Assembly: GCF_004209755.1 (NCBI RefSeq)
Contig: NZ_CP035913.1
Span: forward strand, 5,766,001-5,830,000
DNA: 64,000 bases
Direction: 5' to 3'
Source of the DNA: Pseudoduganella lutea
Lineage (GTDB): Bacteria > Pseudomonadota > Gammaproteobacteria > Burkholderiales > Burkholderiaceae_D
The position numbers and the translations under genes are program-made. The notes beneath the pieces are model-generated. The model was not told where the DNA came from. It saw nothing but the letters and a program-made list of their open reading frames with translations, and searched no databases. Numbering within the stretch: the stretch's first letter is position 1; each line of letters starts with the position of its first letter. Below are positions 19,324 through 29,554 of the stretch, piece after piece.

Positions 19324-20523
19324 GTGGCAGAAAATCGTGGCGTTGTATACATGGGACCTGGCAAGGTCGAGATCCAGAGTATCCCGTTCCCAAAGCTGGA
19401 AGATCCACGCGGACGCAAGATCGAGCACGCCGTGATCCTTCGAGTGGTATCGACCAATATTTGCGGCTCTGACCAGCACATGGTGCGCGGCCGCACCACC
19501 GCTGCAGTGGGGCTGGTTCTTGGCCACGAGATCACCGGCGAAGTGATCGAAGTAGGCCGCGACGTCGAGACGTTGAGCAAGGGCGATCTGGTATCGGTGC
19601 CCTTCAATGTCGCGTGTGGCCGCTGCAGGACCTGCAAGGAGCAGCACACGGGCGTCTGCCTGAGTGTCAATCCTTCGCGCGCCGGCGGCGCTTACGGTTA
19701 CGTGGACATGAGTGGCTGGATTGGCGGTCAGGCGGAATTCGTCATGGTCCCCTATGCGGATTTCAACCTCCTGAAATTCCCCGACCGTGATCGTGCAATG
19801 GCCAAGATCCGGGATCTGACCTGCTTGTCCGATATTCTGCCAACTGGCTACCACGGTGCGGTCACCGCAGGCGTGCGGCCGGGGGCAACCGTCTACATCG
19901 CAGGTGCGGGTCCGGTCGGTATGGCTGCCGCCGCGTCTGCCCGACTTCTAGGTGGGGCCGTGACCATCGTCGGCGACGTGAATCCCGTGCGCCTGGCGCA
20001 TGCCAGGGCAGTGGGTTTCGAAACAATTGATTTGTCTCAGGACGCCTCGCTTTCGGACCAGATAGCCCAGATCCTGGGCACGCCGGAGGTCGATTGTGCG
20101 GTCGATTGCGTGGGGTTCGAAGCGCGCGGACATGGGCATGCCGGGGCGAGTCATGAGGCGCCGGCCACCGTTTTGAACTCGCTGATGGAAATCACCCGTG
20201 CCGCCGGCAAGATCGGCATCCCCGGGCTGTACGTAACGGACGATCCTGGTGCTGTCGATCCTGCGGCCAAGCGCGGCAGCCTGTCAATTCGCTTTGGCCT
20301 TGGCTGGGCCAAGTCGCACAGTTTCCATACAGGGCAAACGCCGGTGATGAAATACAACCGCGATCTGATGCAGGCTATTCTGTGGGACCGTATCAACGTT
20401 GCAGAGGTGGTCAATGTGCAGGTGATCAGCCTGGATGGCGCGCCAAGTGGTTACGGCGAATTCGACGCTGGGGTGCCAAAAAAGTTCGTCATTGATCCAC
20501 ACAACATGCTCGCGGCAGCCTGA
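19324..20523 (+). CDS. fdhA: Glutathione-independent formaldehyde dehydrogenase
   Basis: A 399-residue zinc-dependent medium-chain dehydrogenase closely resembling Pseudomonas FdhA. It has catalytic zinc ligands near Cys47 and His68/Glu69, structural zinc cysteines 98, 101, 104 and 112, the insertion YGYVDMSGWIGGQAEFVMVPYAD, and the NAD fold GAGPVGMAAAASARLLG. It oxidises formaldehyde to formate with tightly bound NAD. Formaldehyde arises when methoxy groups are removed from vanillate-like compounds, which fits the preceding transporter and a VanA-like oxygenase located in element 5. It ends 81 bases before attachment copy C. Confidence 0.93.
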   Translation: MAENRGVVYMGPGKVEIQSIPFPKLEDPRGRKIEHAVILRVVSTNICGSDQHMVRGRTTAAVGLVLGHEITGEVIEVGRDVETLSKGDLVSVPFNVACGRCRTCKEQHTGVCLSVNPSRAGGAYGYVDMSGWIGGQAEFVMVPYADFNLLKFPDRDRAMAKIRDLTCLSDILPTGYHGAVTAGVRPGATVYIAGAGPVGMAAAASARLLGGAVTIVGDVNPVRLAHARAVGFETIDLSQDASLSDQIAQILGTPEVDCAVDCVGFEARGHGHAGASHEAPATVLNSLMEITRAAGKIGIPGLYVTDDPGAVDPAAKRGSLSIRFGLGWAKSHSFHTGQTPVMKYNRDLMQAILWDRINVAEVVNVQVISLDGAPSGYGEFDAGVPKKFVIDPHNMLAAA

Positions 20524-20603
20524 GTATTTCCGATGGTGTCCGGACGGTAGGACCGCCTGTTCCACTATGGATTTAACGACTTGGCAACACCCCATTGATA
20601 GTC

Positions 20604-20695
20604 GAGTGGGAATGATGGGATAGCCTGGATGCTCAGGCATTGACAGGCAGTTCATCAAGACCAAGCCCCTGATTTCAGGGGCTTTTTTTATGCCC
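20604..20695 (+). repeat. guaA 3'-end attachment repeat, copy C
   Basis: The copy runs from GAGTGGGAATGATGGGATAG through GCTCAGGCATTGACAGGCAG to the stem AAGCCCCTGATTTCAGGGGC and its T run. About 80 bases before it (20525-20603, with CGGACGGTAGG and CCCATTGATAGTC) resemble the sequence before copies D and E. The following 75-130 bases resemble those after copies A and E. The integrase gene begins 326 bases downstream, the usual layout of an element end. No other gene is seen in 20524-21021. Confidence 0.85.
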
Positions 20696-21021
20696 GTGCT
20701 CGGTAGATTTGGCAGTAACCTGCAGCCCCCAGCAGCAACGATTGATGGGCATCACGCTGGTATCGGATCTTTGAAACATTGCCAGCGAGCACGCAGTACC
20801 ATCAGCGAGTACCGAACTGAACAAGGGACAATGGTATTTATTCATCGGTAAGTCGCTGATTTTATTGATCAAATTAGTCCACGTGATGGTACCGGAACTT
20901 TGATGATATCGGAACGCACAAATACAAGTGTTTCGAGCATTTTCGATATCGGTGCAATGTCTGTAACCCTCTGATCTCATTGGCCTTTGTCGTGTTCTGA
21001 TGGTACTGGAAAGAGGGCGTA

Positions 21022-22218
21022 ATGCTGACTGATGCAAAGCTGCGCAACCTGACGCCTGCGGATCGGGCTTACAAAGTGGCGGACCGTGATGGCATGTATG
21101 TCGTGGTGAGTCCGAGCGGGGGTGTTTCGTTCCGCTACAACTACCGGATCAACGGGCGCCAGGAAACGCTCGTCCTGGGTAGCTACGGTCCGGATGGACT
21201 TACATTGGCAGGTGCGAGAGAGCAACTGATGAAGGCGCGGAAGCAAGTAGCGGAAGGCATTTCGCCCGCGCGGATAAAAGCTGAAACGATCGGCTTTCGA
21301 AAAGACCGGTTGCGATTCGGCGAGTGGGCGGAGGAATGGCTTGAGAAGTACAAGATGGCGGAGTCTACGCAAGACGCTCGCCGTTTCGTCTTCGAGCACG
21401 ACCTGCGCAAGCCGTTCGGCGCGCTTCTGCTGCACGAGATCACGGAACAGGGGTTACGGCAGCTGTGCGATCGCATCGTTGCCCGTGGCGCGCCGGCTGT
21501 TGCGGTGCATGCTCGGGAGATCGTCATGCTGGTGTTCCGCTATGCGGCCCAGCGCGGCGAGAAGCACCCGAATCCGACTGATGGCGTGCCGCCAGCATCG
21601 ATCGCCAAGTTCGAGCCGCGCGACCGAACGCTGACGACGCACGAGATCAAGCAGTTATATCGCTACCTGGACCGGATGCAGTGCGCGCCAACGATCCGCA
21701 TTGCTGCGCGCATGCTCCTGCTGACGATGGTGCGCAAGTCGGAGCTGACGGATGCGACGTGGTCCGAGATCGATTTCGCCAATCGTGTCTGGACTATCCC
21801 CGGGGTGCGGATGAAGCGGCGCAATCCACATAATGTCTACTTGTCGAACCAGGTACTCGACATGATGATTGCTCTGAAGACGTGTGCGGCCGGGTCGCGT
21901 TACTTGCTGCCATCGCGCTATGACCCGGACAAGCCGATGGCCGGCGCGACCTTGAATCTGGTGCTGCGGTCAGTCGTCGAGGCAGCGAAAGCGGATGGGG
22001 TGACGATGACCGATTTTTCGCCGCACGATTTGCGGCGCACCGGGTCGACGCTGCTGCACGAAGCGGGCTTCAACAGCGACTGGATCGAGAAGTGCCTGGC
22101 GCACGAGCAGAAGGGCGTGCGGGCGGTCTATAACAAGGCCGAGTATGCGGAGCAGCGGCGGAACATGATGCAGCAGTGGGCCGATATGATCGACCAGTGG
22201 GTTGCCGCGACGGAGTAG
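21022..22218 (+). CDS. Tyrosine integrase (P4-type, DUF4102 arm-binding domain)
   Basis: A 398-residue integrase. Residues 1-95 are the arm-binding domain (VADRDGMYVVVSPSGGVSFRYNY, then LVLGSYGPDGLTLAGAR). The core-binding domain follows from about 98, and the catalytic domain carries Arg238, His335-x2-Arg338, His361 and Tyr370. All catalytic positions are present, so it may be active. It lies just inside attachment copy C and is followed by a convergent AlpA-like gene. The nearby guaA repeats suggest that it recognises the 3' end of guaA. A partly deleted copy lies at 29844-30430. Confidence 0.95.
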   Translation: MLTDAKLRNLTPADRAYKVADRDGMYVVVSPSGGVSFRYNYRINGRQETLVLGSYGPDGLTLAGAREQLMKARKQVAEGISPARIKAETIGFRKDRLRFGEWAEEWLEKYKMAESTQDARRFVFEHDLRKPFGALLLHEITEQGLRQLCDRIVARGAPAVAVHAREIVMLVFRYAAQRGEKHPNPTDGVPPASIAKFEPRDRTLTTHEIKQLYRYLDRMQCAPTIRIAARMLLLTMVRKSELTDATWSEIDFANRVWTIPGVRMKRRNPHNVYLSNQVLDMMIALKTCAAGSRYLLPSRYDPDKPMAGATLNLVLRSVVEAAKADGVTMTDFSPHDLRRTGSTLLHEAGFNSDWIEKCLAHEQKGVRAVYNKAEYAEQRRNMMQQWADMIDQWVAATE

Positions 22219-22227
22219 GTTGCTCGG

Positions 22228-22494
22228 TCAGAGCGCTGGTTCCCGCGATCGTTGACCCGGCGCGGGTTGGGGCAGGGCTGCCTGGCGCTGGCGGGCGATC
22301 CAGTCATCGACTTCCTGCAAGTCCCAGCCGACCATGCGCGTTGTGATGGAAAAGCGCTGCGGAAATTCGCCGCGCTTTTCCATTTCAGAAATGGTGCGGT
22401 CGCTCATCGGGACTTTGCGCAGCAGCTGCCTGCGATTGATGATGACGCGGCCAGGAACCTTCAGATCCTGCTCGGTGAGGGGGCGGGTTTTCAT
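22228..22494 (-). CDS. AlpA-family DNA-binding protein
   Basis: The 88-residue protein fits the AlpA/MerR-like excisionase group: VIINRRQLLRKVPMSDRTISEMEKRGEFPQRF is the winged helix-turn-helix, with VGWDLQEVDDWIARQ closing the domain. AlpA of prophage CP4-57 activates the adjacent integrase gene and so promotes excision. Here it lies tail to tail with the integrase, nine bases apart, which is common for this family on P4-type islands. Start 22494 is the only good ATG. Confidence 0.85.
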   Translation of the reverse strand: MKTRPLTEQDLKVPGRVIINRRQLLRKVPMSDRTISEMEKRGEFPQRFSITTRMVGWDLQEVDDWIARQRQAALPQPAPGQRSREPAL

Positions 22495-22761
22495 GGTGTG
22501 CTAGCTCCGGTGACTGTCCTTCGATCGTAGAGCACGTGCCCGACGTAGCGAAGGCAATCGGCATCGGTCCAGATGTAAATCAAGCACAGCCAGGAAACTT
22601 CTCGATTGATTCTGATCTGGATTGAATCCAGCCCGGTTCGGTAACGTCCAGCAGTGTGCGGCACTGTTCAAAGCCGTGGGTGGCGCTCATCCAGCGGAAC
22701 TCACACGCCGCCGCATGGTCAACCCGCATGGTCAACCCGCATGGACAGCCCGGGAGGTGAC

Positions 22762-22908
22762 ATGATTGAGCGTAGACGGATATCCGTGCAGGCCGCGGAA
22801 GCGGTGGCCGAGGTGCTGCTGGCAGACGCGATGCGGGAACGAAGAGAGAGGCTTGCCACGATCGCTGAAATCAGGCGCTGGTTGACGCCACGATGGTATT
22901 GGCCTTAG
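22762..22908 (+). CDS. Small hypothetical protein
   Basis: A 48-codon frame starts at 22762 right after GGGAGGTGAC, a strong ribosome-binding site. The product is highly charged and helical (SVQAAEAVAEVLLADAMRERRERL). A longer frame from 22654 lacks such a site. Nothing recognised; it could be a small accessory protein of the element. Confidence 0.4.
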   Translation: MIERRRISVQAAEAVAEVLLADAMRERRERLATIAEIRRWLTPRWYWP

Positions 22909-24078
22909 TGGTACGGTTCGCCAGTCTTAAGGCCGGGAGAGGCCATGTTTCATGCGAGGGCCACGTTGAGCGGAGACGCCATGCATGTGGCGTCCGCGTT
23001 GCCGTCAATATGATCTGCGAGCTTGCATGGTGATCCCATGCATTGCACTTCCTGGCCGCAGGGACCTGGCGAAGGCTGCTTCGGGAACGATTGACATCAA
23101 TGGGATCGGTGGCATGATGCGTCGCCGAATGCCCACGGCTCAGGTGATGGGCATTTTCCTGGGATTTATTCCGGTGTCGATACCTCGTTATGTTCGTCGA
23201 CTTTGATATCAGGTGATCAGGATTGCTCGACGCACTGGTAGCCGGTAGGCGTGTGCAGGGCTTCTGCGTATTCAGATGCTTTCCTGGCGCCGGATTCAGC
23301 TTATTCGCGTTGTCGCCCCGCGCTGCGCATGCTGCTGCACTTGCGGAAAGGTGGAACGAACGCTCTTCGCCGGTGAGCTGAAATAGCTATTCTGAGGGAA
23401 TCGTCTTGATCAGGTTCGCTCCGAATTCTCCGACGATTACAAGCGAACGATTTTTCAATGGAAGAGACCTTTTCCTCTATTGCGAGCGATATTCCCTCTG
23501 CGGGATTTCCGAGCATTGCTACGCGTTAACCCGGCTAGGACGCAGGCTGATTGTTGTCGTTCTGTGGTCGTGCTGTCGCCACGCTGTGACCTTTCGTAGT
23601 CGGGGTGTGGCCGCATTTGTGGTCGTCCCGTGGACGGTTTGTGGTCATCAGCGGTCACTTCCGTGGCCGTCATTGCATCGAGGCACTGAAAACTATGCCC
23701 GTACGCATCAATTTCCCAAGCCAGATTGCTCAACGGTATTCGCGGGGAGGCCCCGCGACCCCGAGGGCGGTCTCACACACCACGCAACCTACGGTTGCGC
23801 ACTGGCGCCATGTGGCGCCGCATGAATCCGTCTTACGCTGGGGGGAGGCCTTGATTTGCCATGCTGTTTTGATTGAGCTGAAAGCAGACTGATCTACTGC
23901 GATTGCGCTTCACTGGTACCTGAACTGGCTTGATAACTGCTAATTGAGTCCTGTCTATGTCTGGCTGAACATGCTAGCTTACTGGCTACTAAAGACATCA
24001 AGAACCACTTACCTTGTTTTATCTACTAAATTGTGAAGGGGCTGGTGAGACACTAATCGCACTGCCAAAAATACGAGG
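22909..24078. other. Gene-poor stretch of element 3 with three short hairpins
   Basis: No convincing gene is seen. Open frames around 23406-23892 have no supporting composition or ribosome-binding site. Three compact inverted repeats lie together: CGCGGGG/CCCCGCG at 23741-23757, CGCAACC/GGTTGCG at 23783-23799 and GGCGCC/GGCGCC at 23804-23819. The last part, from about 23900, is AT-richer and is probably the promoter region of the NACHT gene. Confidence 0.5.
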
Positions 24079-26190
24079 ATGAGCGCTTCCTTATCCTCTT
24101 TCGCCCCGTTTGCCATACTTTGCCCACCGGACTCTGTACCCTTGACGCCACCCGTAAGTACTCGCGTCCAAGTGTTACCGTTCGACGCGCTCAGCTAGGA
24201 GAATTTTGAGCGTCTCTGCCACCGGTTAACCCTACTGGAGGGTGATGTCGAACTTGCGTACGCTACGGGCGTCAGGGCGACGCTCAAGAAGGTATCGATA
24301 TTTTCGCGCGTAGGGCCGATGGCCGTTATCATTGCCTTCAGGCCAAGCGTCATCGCAACTTCAGTGCGACGAAGTTGCGTGATGCAATCGATCTTTTCCT
24401 TACCGGGAGCTGGGCTTCACGGGCTGCCCACTTTACAATTGCTGTCCAGGCATCGCTTCGTTCTGTTGAGGTACAGGAAGAAATCGAACTTCAGGTAGCA
24501 AGACTTTCTTGTCGTGACATAGCATTTGATGCACTCGACGGAGAGGACTTGACTGAACGCTTGCGCGCTCAGCCGATCCTAGTGGACGATTTTTTGGTCG
24601 CGCTTGGGTTACTGCGCTACTCGGACAAGAAGTCGCTGACGGCCTAGGTACTCGTCTAGACGGTAGCGCATTTGCGCGCGTTCGCTCGCAACTCGCTCGC
24701 GTCTATGAGGCCCAGTTCCAGTTCGTCGATCCCGGCAGCTTCATATCGATCGGCGACGAGGACAACAAGCCTGCATTAACTTTACTAGAGCGATTTCATA
24801 AGCCCGAGATATTGGTGCGTGAAAGCTCTCGGTCCCTTGATCGTGTCGACATCGTAGGGGGCGATCGCACTGAAATCGGTGGCACTGCTATTAGGACACC
24901 TATCGCGGCTCCGGACAGCACTAGGGCGAGCGAAACGGTCGTTAACAGTCGAATGCGGCGTCTTTCGCTTGTCGAATGGCTCGGCGACGGCGAGCGTCTG
25001 GCGCTGCTCGGCGATGCCGGCTGCGGTAAGAGCACGCTGTTGCGCGTCATTGCCCTTGACTTGCTCTATAGGCACGCGCACTTTCCTGAGGTCGGTAGCC
25101 GCTGGGGACAGCACTTCCCAGTGTATATTCCCTTCGCCCGGTGGTCCTCTCACGTGGCTCGCGACGGCAACCCAATCTGCATCAAGGAGATCGTCCGGCG
25201 GTCGCTCGAACAGCTTTTAACCAGTTCTATTGTAGATCTCCTTGATCGCGCGATCGACGATCAGCGTGTCTTACTACTCATTGACGGACTCGACGAGTGG
25301 AGCAGTGAGCAAGCCGCCCGAGTAACACTTAGCGCGCTCGTCGTTACCGTGGAGGCACATGACGTTCCTGTGATCGTCCCCGGTCGGCCTCGGGGCCTGA
25401 GCCGAATCGGTGCACTTCCTGCAGGCTGGAAGCGCGGGACAATAGCTCCTCTGGCTGCTGTCCAGCAGGCGTCAATCACAGGAGGGTGGTTCGGGCGCTA
25501 TGCTTCATCTGCGGTTGACGATGCTGATGTGTCCGAAACCAAACTGCGGACGAGCCGATTCATGGCCGAATTGGCGCGCGACGCCAACCTTGGAACACTC
25601 GCCACAGTCCCATTGTTATTGATTGGCCTCGTGACCCTTGCTCTTCGGGGCCAGATCCTCCCGCGGGTGGACTCCAGCGTCTCTCAACTGGCGGGGAATG
25701 GCATCTATTTCCTGAGCTTGAAAGGAACGTCGATGGTTCGCTATGTGGAATTGTCGACGGATCATCAATTTTTCATGCGATGTGCGAACGAGCGGTATCG
25801 CGAGATCGTCGTGGATCAGGTTGCTACAAGCGGGGCACTCCTGCAAGTTCACGGTAAGGTCTGCTTGGCGTTTGAGCTTAAACGTTTTTAGTTGTAATTT
25901 TTGTCTGCTAGTAAGCGGCAGTGCTGGAAAATGCGAAACCGAATTGGTTACTCAATGGTTGAAGTTGCATAGCATTGATCATGAATTGCTGGCGTGCAGT
26001 TAGATTTAGACCAGCGTGCCATGCCAAGAGGAAGGTCACGCTGGCGCTGTTCAGATTAATTCGATTTCAGTTAAAAATACTTGGCTATGTCTGGCTAAGC
26101 TTTTTCGAGATTGATTTAGCCATATACAACACCGCTAAGCTAAGTAGGTTGCGCAATACTAGGTGTGATCAAAGAATTATTTTGGTCAGC

Positions 26191-26511
26191 CTAACTGCAC
26201 ATCATCTGGCCATTGGAACTTGCTCTTAACGATTTTCCTTCAGGGCATGAGTAACATGCGTTTAAATCGTCACTCCATTTTTTTCCTTCCCCACAGCTGT
26301 AGCATTGGCCACCTCGTTCGACGCACTCTCCTCCCCAGCGACATGCTAACGCTCCGTCTCGCTTAACGCATCCATAAGAGGGTTTTTCAACGACGCTTGG
26401 GGTTTCAGTCATAGGGGAAAACTCTACAAAAGCGATCGCCGATAGAGAAGTTAATAAAGAATACAAAAACAAGAGCTTTGTTTTTATTGACCAAATTTTG
26501 AGTTTTGTCAT
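26191..26511 (-). CDS. Small secreted Cys-rich protein
   Basis: A 106-residue protein with an N-terminal hydrophobic segment (KTKLLFLYSLLTSLSAIAFV), either signal peptide or anchor. The mature part holds eight cysteines in a spaced pattern: YGCVKRDGALACRWGGECVERGGQCYSCGEGKK, then NACYSCPEGK and a final CS. It reads like a small disulfide-rich extracellular domain. The codons are AT-rich, unlike the host. It is downstream of the metzincin-like gene on the same strand with a 42-base gap, so the two are probably one operon. No function can be assigned. Confidence 0.65.
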   Translation of the reverse strand: MTKLKIWSIKTKLLFLYSLLTSLSAIAFVEFSPMTETPSVVEKPSYGCVKRDGALACRWGGECVERGGQCYSCGEGKKWSDDLNACYSCPEGKSLRASSNGQMMCS

Positions 26512-26553
26512 TTTAGTTTCCTCTAGGTTGCTAAGTCGTCATTATTTAATGTT

Positions 26554-27588
26554 TTACCACCAAGTTGCGCCTGGCAACTTCCTTGCCGCAAGGCGGGCAA
26601 TCTTTGAGTCATCTTCCGAGATCGATGTTGAATTTGATATGTCGCCGGGTTCCATTAGGCCGCTGGTCCATTTGACCGAAACTTTCTCAATTATTTCTGG
26701 GATAGTACAAGGCCTTGCCGGTGCTTTGCCGTTAGGATGCCCTTCTCCTAATAGTAAATGACCGATTTCATGGGCCAGTGTGCGGCCAATATCTTTGGAG
26801 CCTAAAGTCTTGGACATGTATACTTGATTGAATTCCTTTTCTGCCTGTGATTGAGTTAAGTTCTTCGCAAAAAAGATGCCTATCGTTTCAGGAGTTTTCT
26901 TCAACGTCATAAGTTTTTTTCTCTGCGCATATCCAGGCTCGTCGAATCTTTGCACGCATCCCAGATGGGTTTCTATAGTTTTCTTTTTTCCTAGAATATT
27001 TTCAGTTTCAAGAGAGTTAAATTTTCGAATATTCATTACTAACTTTATACCTGCAGAGAGCCAAATCTTCTCAGCTGCTTGGATGTGTTCAATCGCATTG
27101 AAAGCAAGTGGAGCCTCATCGAATATCATCACATTAACTGGAAGATGAACCAAACGCGGAATGATATTTTCCGAAGTAGGGGTCCATTCTTTTCCGGAAG
27201 TGAAATATTTTATGTTAAATGACGATCCCGGAGGGGAAATTAGAGTTATAAATATTGGCTTAGAATTATATGGAAATTCAAAAATAGCAGATTGACCATC
27301 TGTTAAGCCACCTATGTCGTTGCAAAGATACGGAAACTTCCCAGTATAACTCGATAATACTGTAAATATAGAGGTCTTATGTTTTGCCTCAACAATGACA
27401 GCTATATTTTTTGCATCTATTTTGATTTCTTTTTTTGCGCTTCCAATGGCGGTTTTAGGGACGATAAAGTCATCTGCTTTAAATAGCTCAAGATCTTTAG
27501 GTATTTTATCTATTTTGGGGCAAGTGTTGAACCCTAAAGCACAAAGAGGCGCAAATAGTGTGCTGATAAAAAAAAGAAACTTTTTCAT
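26554..27588 (-). CDS. Secreted metzincin-like zinc metalloprotease
   Basis: The start at 27588 gives 344 residues beginning with a signal peptide (KKFLFFISTLFAPLCALGF). A frame to 27624 adds 12 residues in front of it. The C-terminal third carries the zinc motif AHEIGHLLLGEGH (HExxHxxGxxH) followed about 30 residues later by SGLMEP, which has the shape of the metzincin Met-turn. The N-terminal 200 residues show no recognised domain. The protein is probably exported and could process proteins outside the cytoplasm. Codon use is AT-rich, in contrast to surrounding genes, indicating recent transfer. Confidence 0.75.
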   Translation of the reverse strand: MKKFLFFISTLFAPLCALGFNTCPKIDKIPKDLELFKADDFIVPKTAIGSAKKEIKIDAKNIAVIVEAKHKTSIFTVLSSYTGKFPYLCNDIGGLTDGQSAIFEFPYNSKPIFITLISPPGSSFNIKYFTSGKEWTPTSENIIPRLVHLPVNVMIFDEAPLAFNAIEHIQAAEKIWLSAGIKLVMNIRKFNSLETENILGKKKTIETHLGCVQRFDEPGYAQRKKLMTLKKTPETIGIFFAKNLTQSQAEKEFNQVYMSKTLGSKDIGRTLAHEIGHLLLGEGHPNGKAPARPCTIPEIIEKVSVKWTSGLMEPGDISNSTSISEDDSKIARLAARKLPGATWW

Positions 27589-29554
27589 ATCTTTTGTCAA
27601 CTTGGAAAAGTAGAGGTTGTGCACTTATCATAGGCATATCGAAGTAAAAAGGAATGATCGGAGAGAAATAGCGTTAAATTGTTGGAATTATGCTACACAG
27701 CAGTTAAAGGCTGGCTTTATCTTAGGATATATACTGTAGAGATTGCAACTCTAGCAACACTGACATTAGTTTGGATTTGGTTAACAAAAATTTCCAAATT
27801 GATTTAATTTTGAAGTTAATTTTTAGTTCATCTATGATATTTTTGCGCGACTGCGATTTTAGGCATTGAGCAAATATGATACGAGTAGTGATTTTAAGAA
27901 ATCTTTTTCTCTGAAAATAGGTTGCTTGATAGGTTTCGCGTAGGCACAATGCCGCGTTAAACCTTCTCCGCATTGCGCAAAAAGCCCACTTTCGGGTTTC
28001 AAGGAAATTGAGAATCGCCGCTGCACCTTTTAGATCAGATTCTGGCGTACAGGCGCGGGATTGCCCAGCGCACGAATACTGTGGCGCATCGCTAAGGGAA
28101 TGATAGTTGGTCGATTCCCAAGATTTTATAGATAGATATCGATCGCGCACCTCCCGCGGACTAGAAGCGAAATTTACGACCAGCTAGTGCGAGTTTAGCT
28201 TGAGGTGCATCCCGTCAGCCGCGGGACAGCCTCAGGCGATACTCAACCGCGGTTTTGTCATGCAACCGATCCTGATCAAAGACGCGCGGCAATCGCCCGG
28301 CTGGCATTCGCTGTTCGTGAGCAGACCGGAGGCGCTGGCATGCCATTAGTAGGGGCGCGTAATATCTTACGAATCTATCTTGCTTCTCCCCAGGGGTTCG
28401 AGCTTGCGGACACAGACGCGGCAGCCATAGCAAGTGAGATCCTTTCAATCAATGCCGAGACTCAAGGGCTTATCGTTGAGAAGGCGCCAGGTGGGGTTGG
28501 TTTCGTCCACGCGAGCTTCGAAGAGTTTCTGAGCGCGGAGCATATTGGTAGCTGGCCGTTTAGTGAGATCGAATTATTTGTACTCAAAAATGCAGGCGAC
28601 GGGAAGTGGCGAAATGTCATTACTAACCTTCTCAGCTGCATTCAACGGCGCGACGAGTTCGCTCGTCTCGTCTCGATCATGGAAATTCCTGATACGGACG
28701 AACTTGCACGCTTCAACCGCCAAGTTTTGCTAGGCGATATTGCGTTTGGCACAGCAGCACGTGCACCTACGACCGTTAGACGATTGGCGCTCGCGACAAT
28801 GGATCGGGTCGAAACTGAGGACTGGCTTCCCGCCCGCCGTGAGGCGTTGGCCTCAGTTCTCAAAAGGGGTAGCAGATCCCATACTCAAGGCCGAGGTGGA
28901 ACAGCGACTCCCTCGCTGGCTACCTGCGAGGCTTTCTTATGGGCGCGCATCGCTGATATCGGCATTGGGAGCATGGCAGCCGACTGAACAGCTTCAGGGC
29001 GTTTTGATACAGGCTATGCACGATGAGGATCGCGGCGTTCAACGCGCCGCCGCTGCCTCCTATGCAAAAGCCTTTTCTCCTTCAGAAAAAGCCTGTCAGC
29101 TGCTTGTTGACAGGTTATCAGGTACAACCAATCTAACAGGGGCGGCTGCACTTCTCGAATGTTTAGCGCTCGGCTGGCCAAACGTGTCAAACGCAGCTCC
29201 GTTGTTCAAAGAGGCTTTGGAATCGCATGAGGGCGAGCTTTGTCTAGTCGGAGGCCTCGGACTGGCAGCAATTGGGACTGCTAATGACAAAGCGCGTGAA
29301 GTCGCGCTACAGGGCCAAGATTTCCGGTCAGACCTTTCCTTTTCTTACAGGGACCTCGCTGGAGCAATCCTCATGAAGTACTGGCCGGGCGACGAAGTAC
29401 TTATTAAGGGTGCGCTCAGCCGCGCGTCAGGCAACAGTAACTCGCCGTGGGAGTACGATACTGCGTGCGCGTACCTTATGGAGTCTCCAGTCGACCTAAG
29501 CGCGACGGCGAAATCGTCCCCCGGTTGCCCGTTCATTGATGTCGTGACCTGACG

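Larger units (their letters stand above)
25667..28149. mobile_element. AT-rich 2.48-kb insertion in the NACHT gene
   Basis: The interval interrupts the NACHT reading frame and is bounded by CCTCCCGCGG at 25657-25666 and 28150-28159, a 10-bp direct repeat that looks like a target duplication. Composition is visibly more AT-rich than the flanks, mainly from about 25,900. It carries two minus-strand genes. I found no transposase and no clear terminal inverted repeats, so the transposition mechanism is unknown. The 525 bases at 27625-28149 hold a 142-codon minus frame I do not support as a gene. Confidence 0.7.
24079..29552 (+). pseudogene. Decayed REase-NACHT STAND NTPase with HEAT-like C-terminus
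   Basis: One ancestral gene can be followed across several broken frames. It starts at ATG 24079 behind ACGAGG. A restriction-endonuclease-like domain (GIDIFARRADGRYHCLQAKRH, with the E/QxK-type core) is followed by a NACHT module with Walker A GDAGCGKST and Walker B LLLIDGLDEW, then helical repeats. Lesions are a TAG at 24196, frameshifts near 24262, 24592 and 28865, an insertion at 25667-28149, and a TAG at 28196. The coding sense resumes exactly after the insertion (ILPR | TRSEIYDQLV). REase-NACHT proteins of this layout are known anti-phage candidates. Some lesions could be assembly errors; the insertion is not. Confidence 0.85.

Noticed and set aside
23406..23892. Two overlapping frames of 95-139 codons in element 3
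   Set aside because: No ribosome-binding site, odd composition rich in Cys/Arg/Trp, and hairpins inside; not supported as genes.
24375..25891. Reading the NACHT pieces as independent genes
   Set aside because: The pieces join in order into one protein after single-base corrections, and the REase and NACHT motifs belong to the same known architecture.
27722..28150. A 142-codon minus-strand frame at the right end of the AT-rich insert
   Set aside because: It begins at the insertion junction by chance, has no ribosome-binding site and no recognisable sequence.
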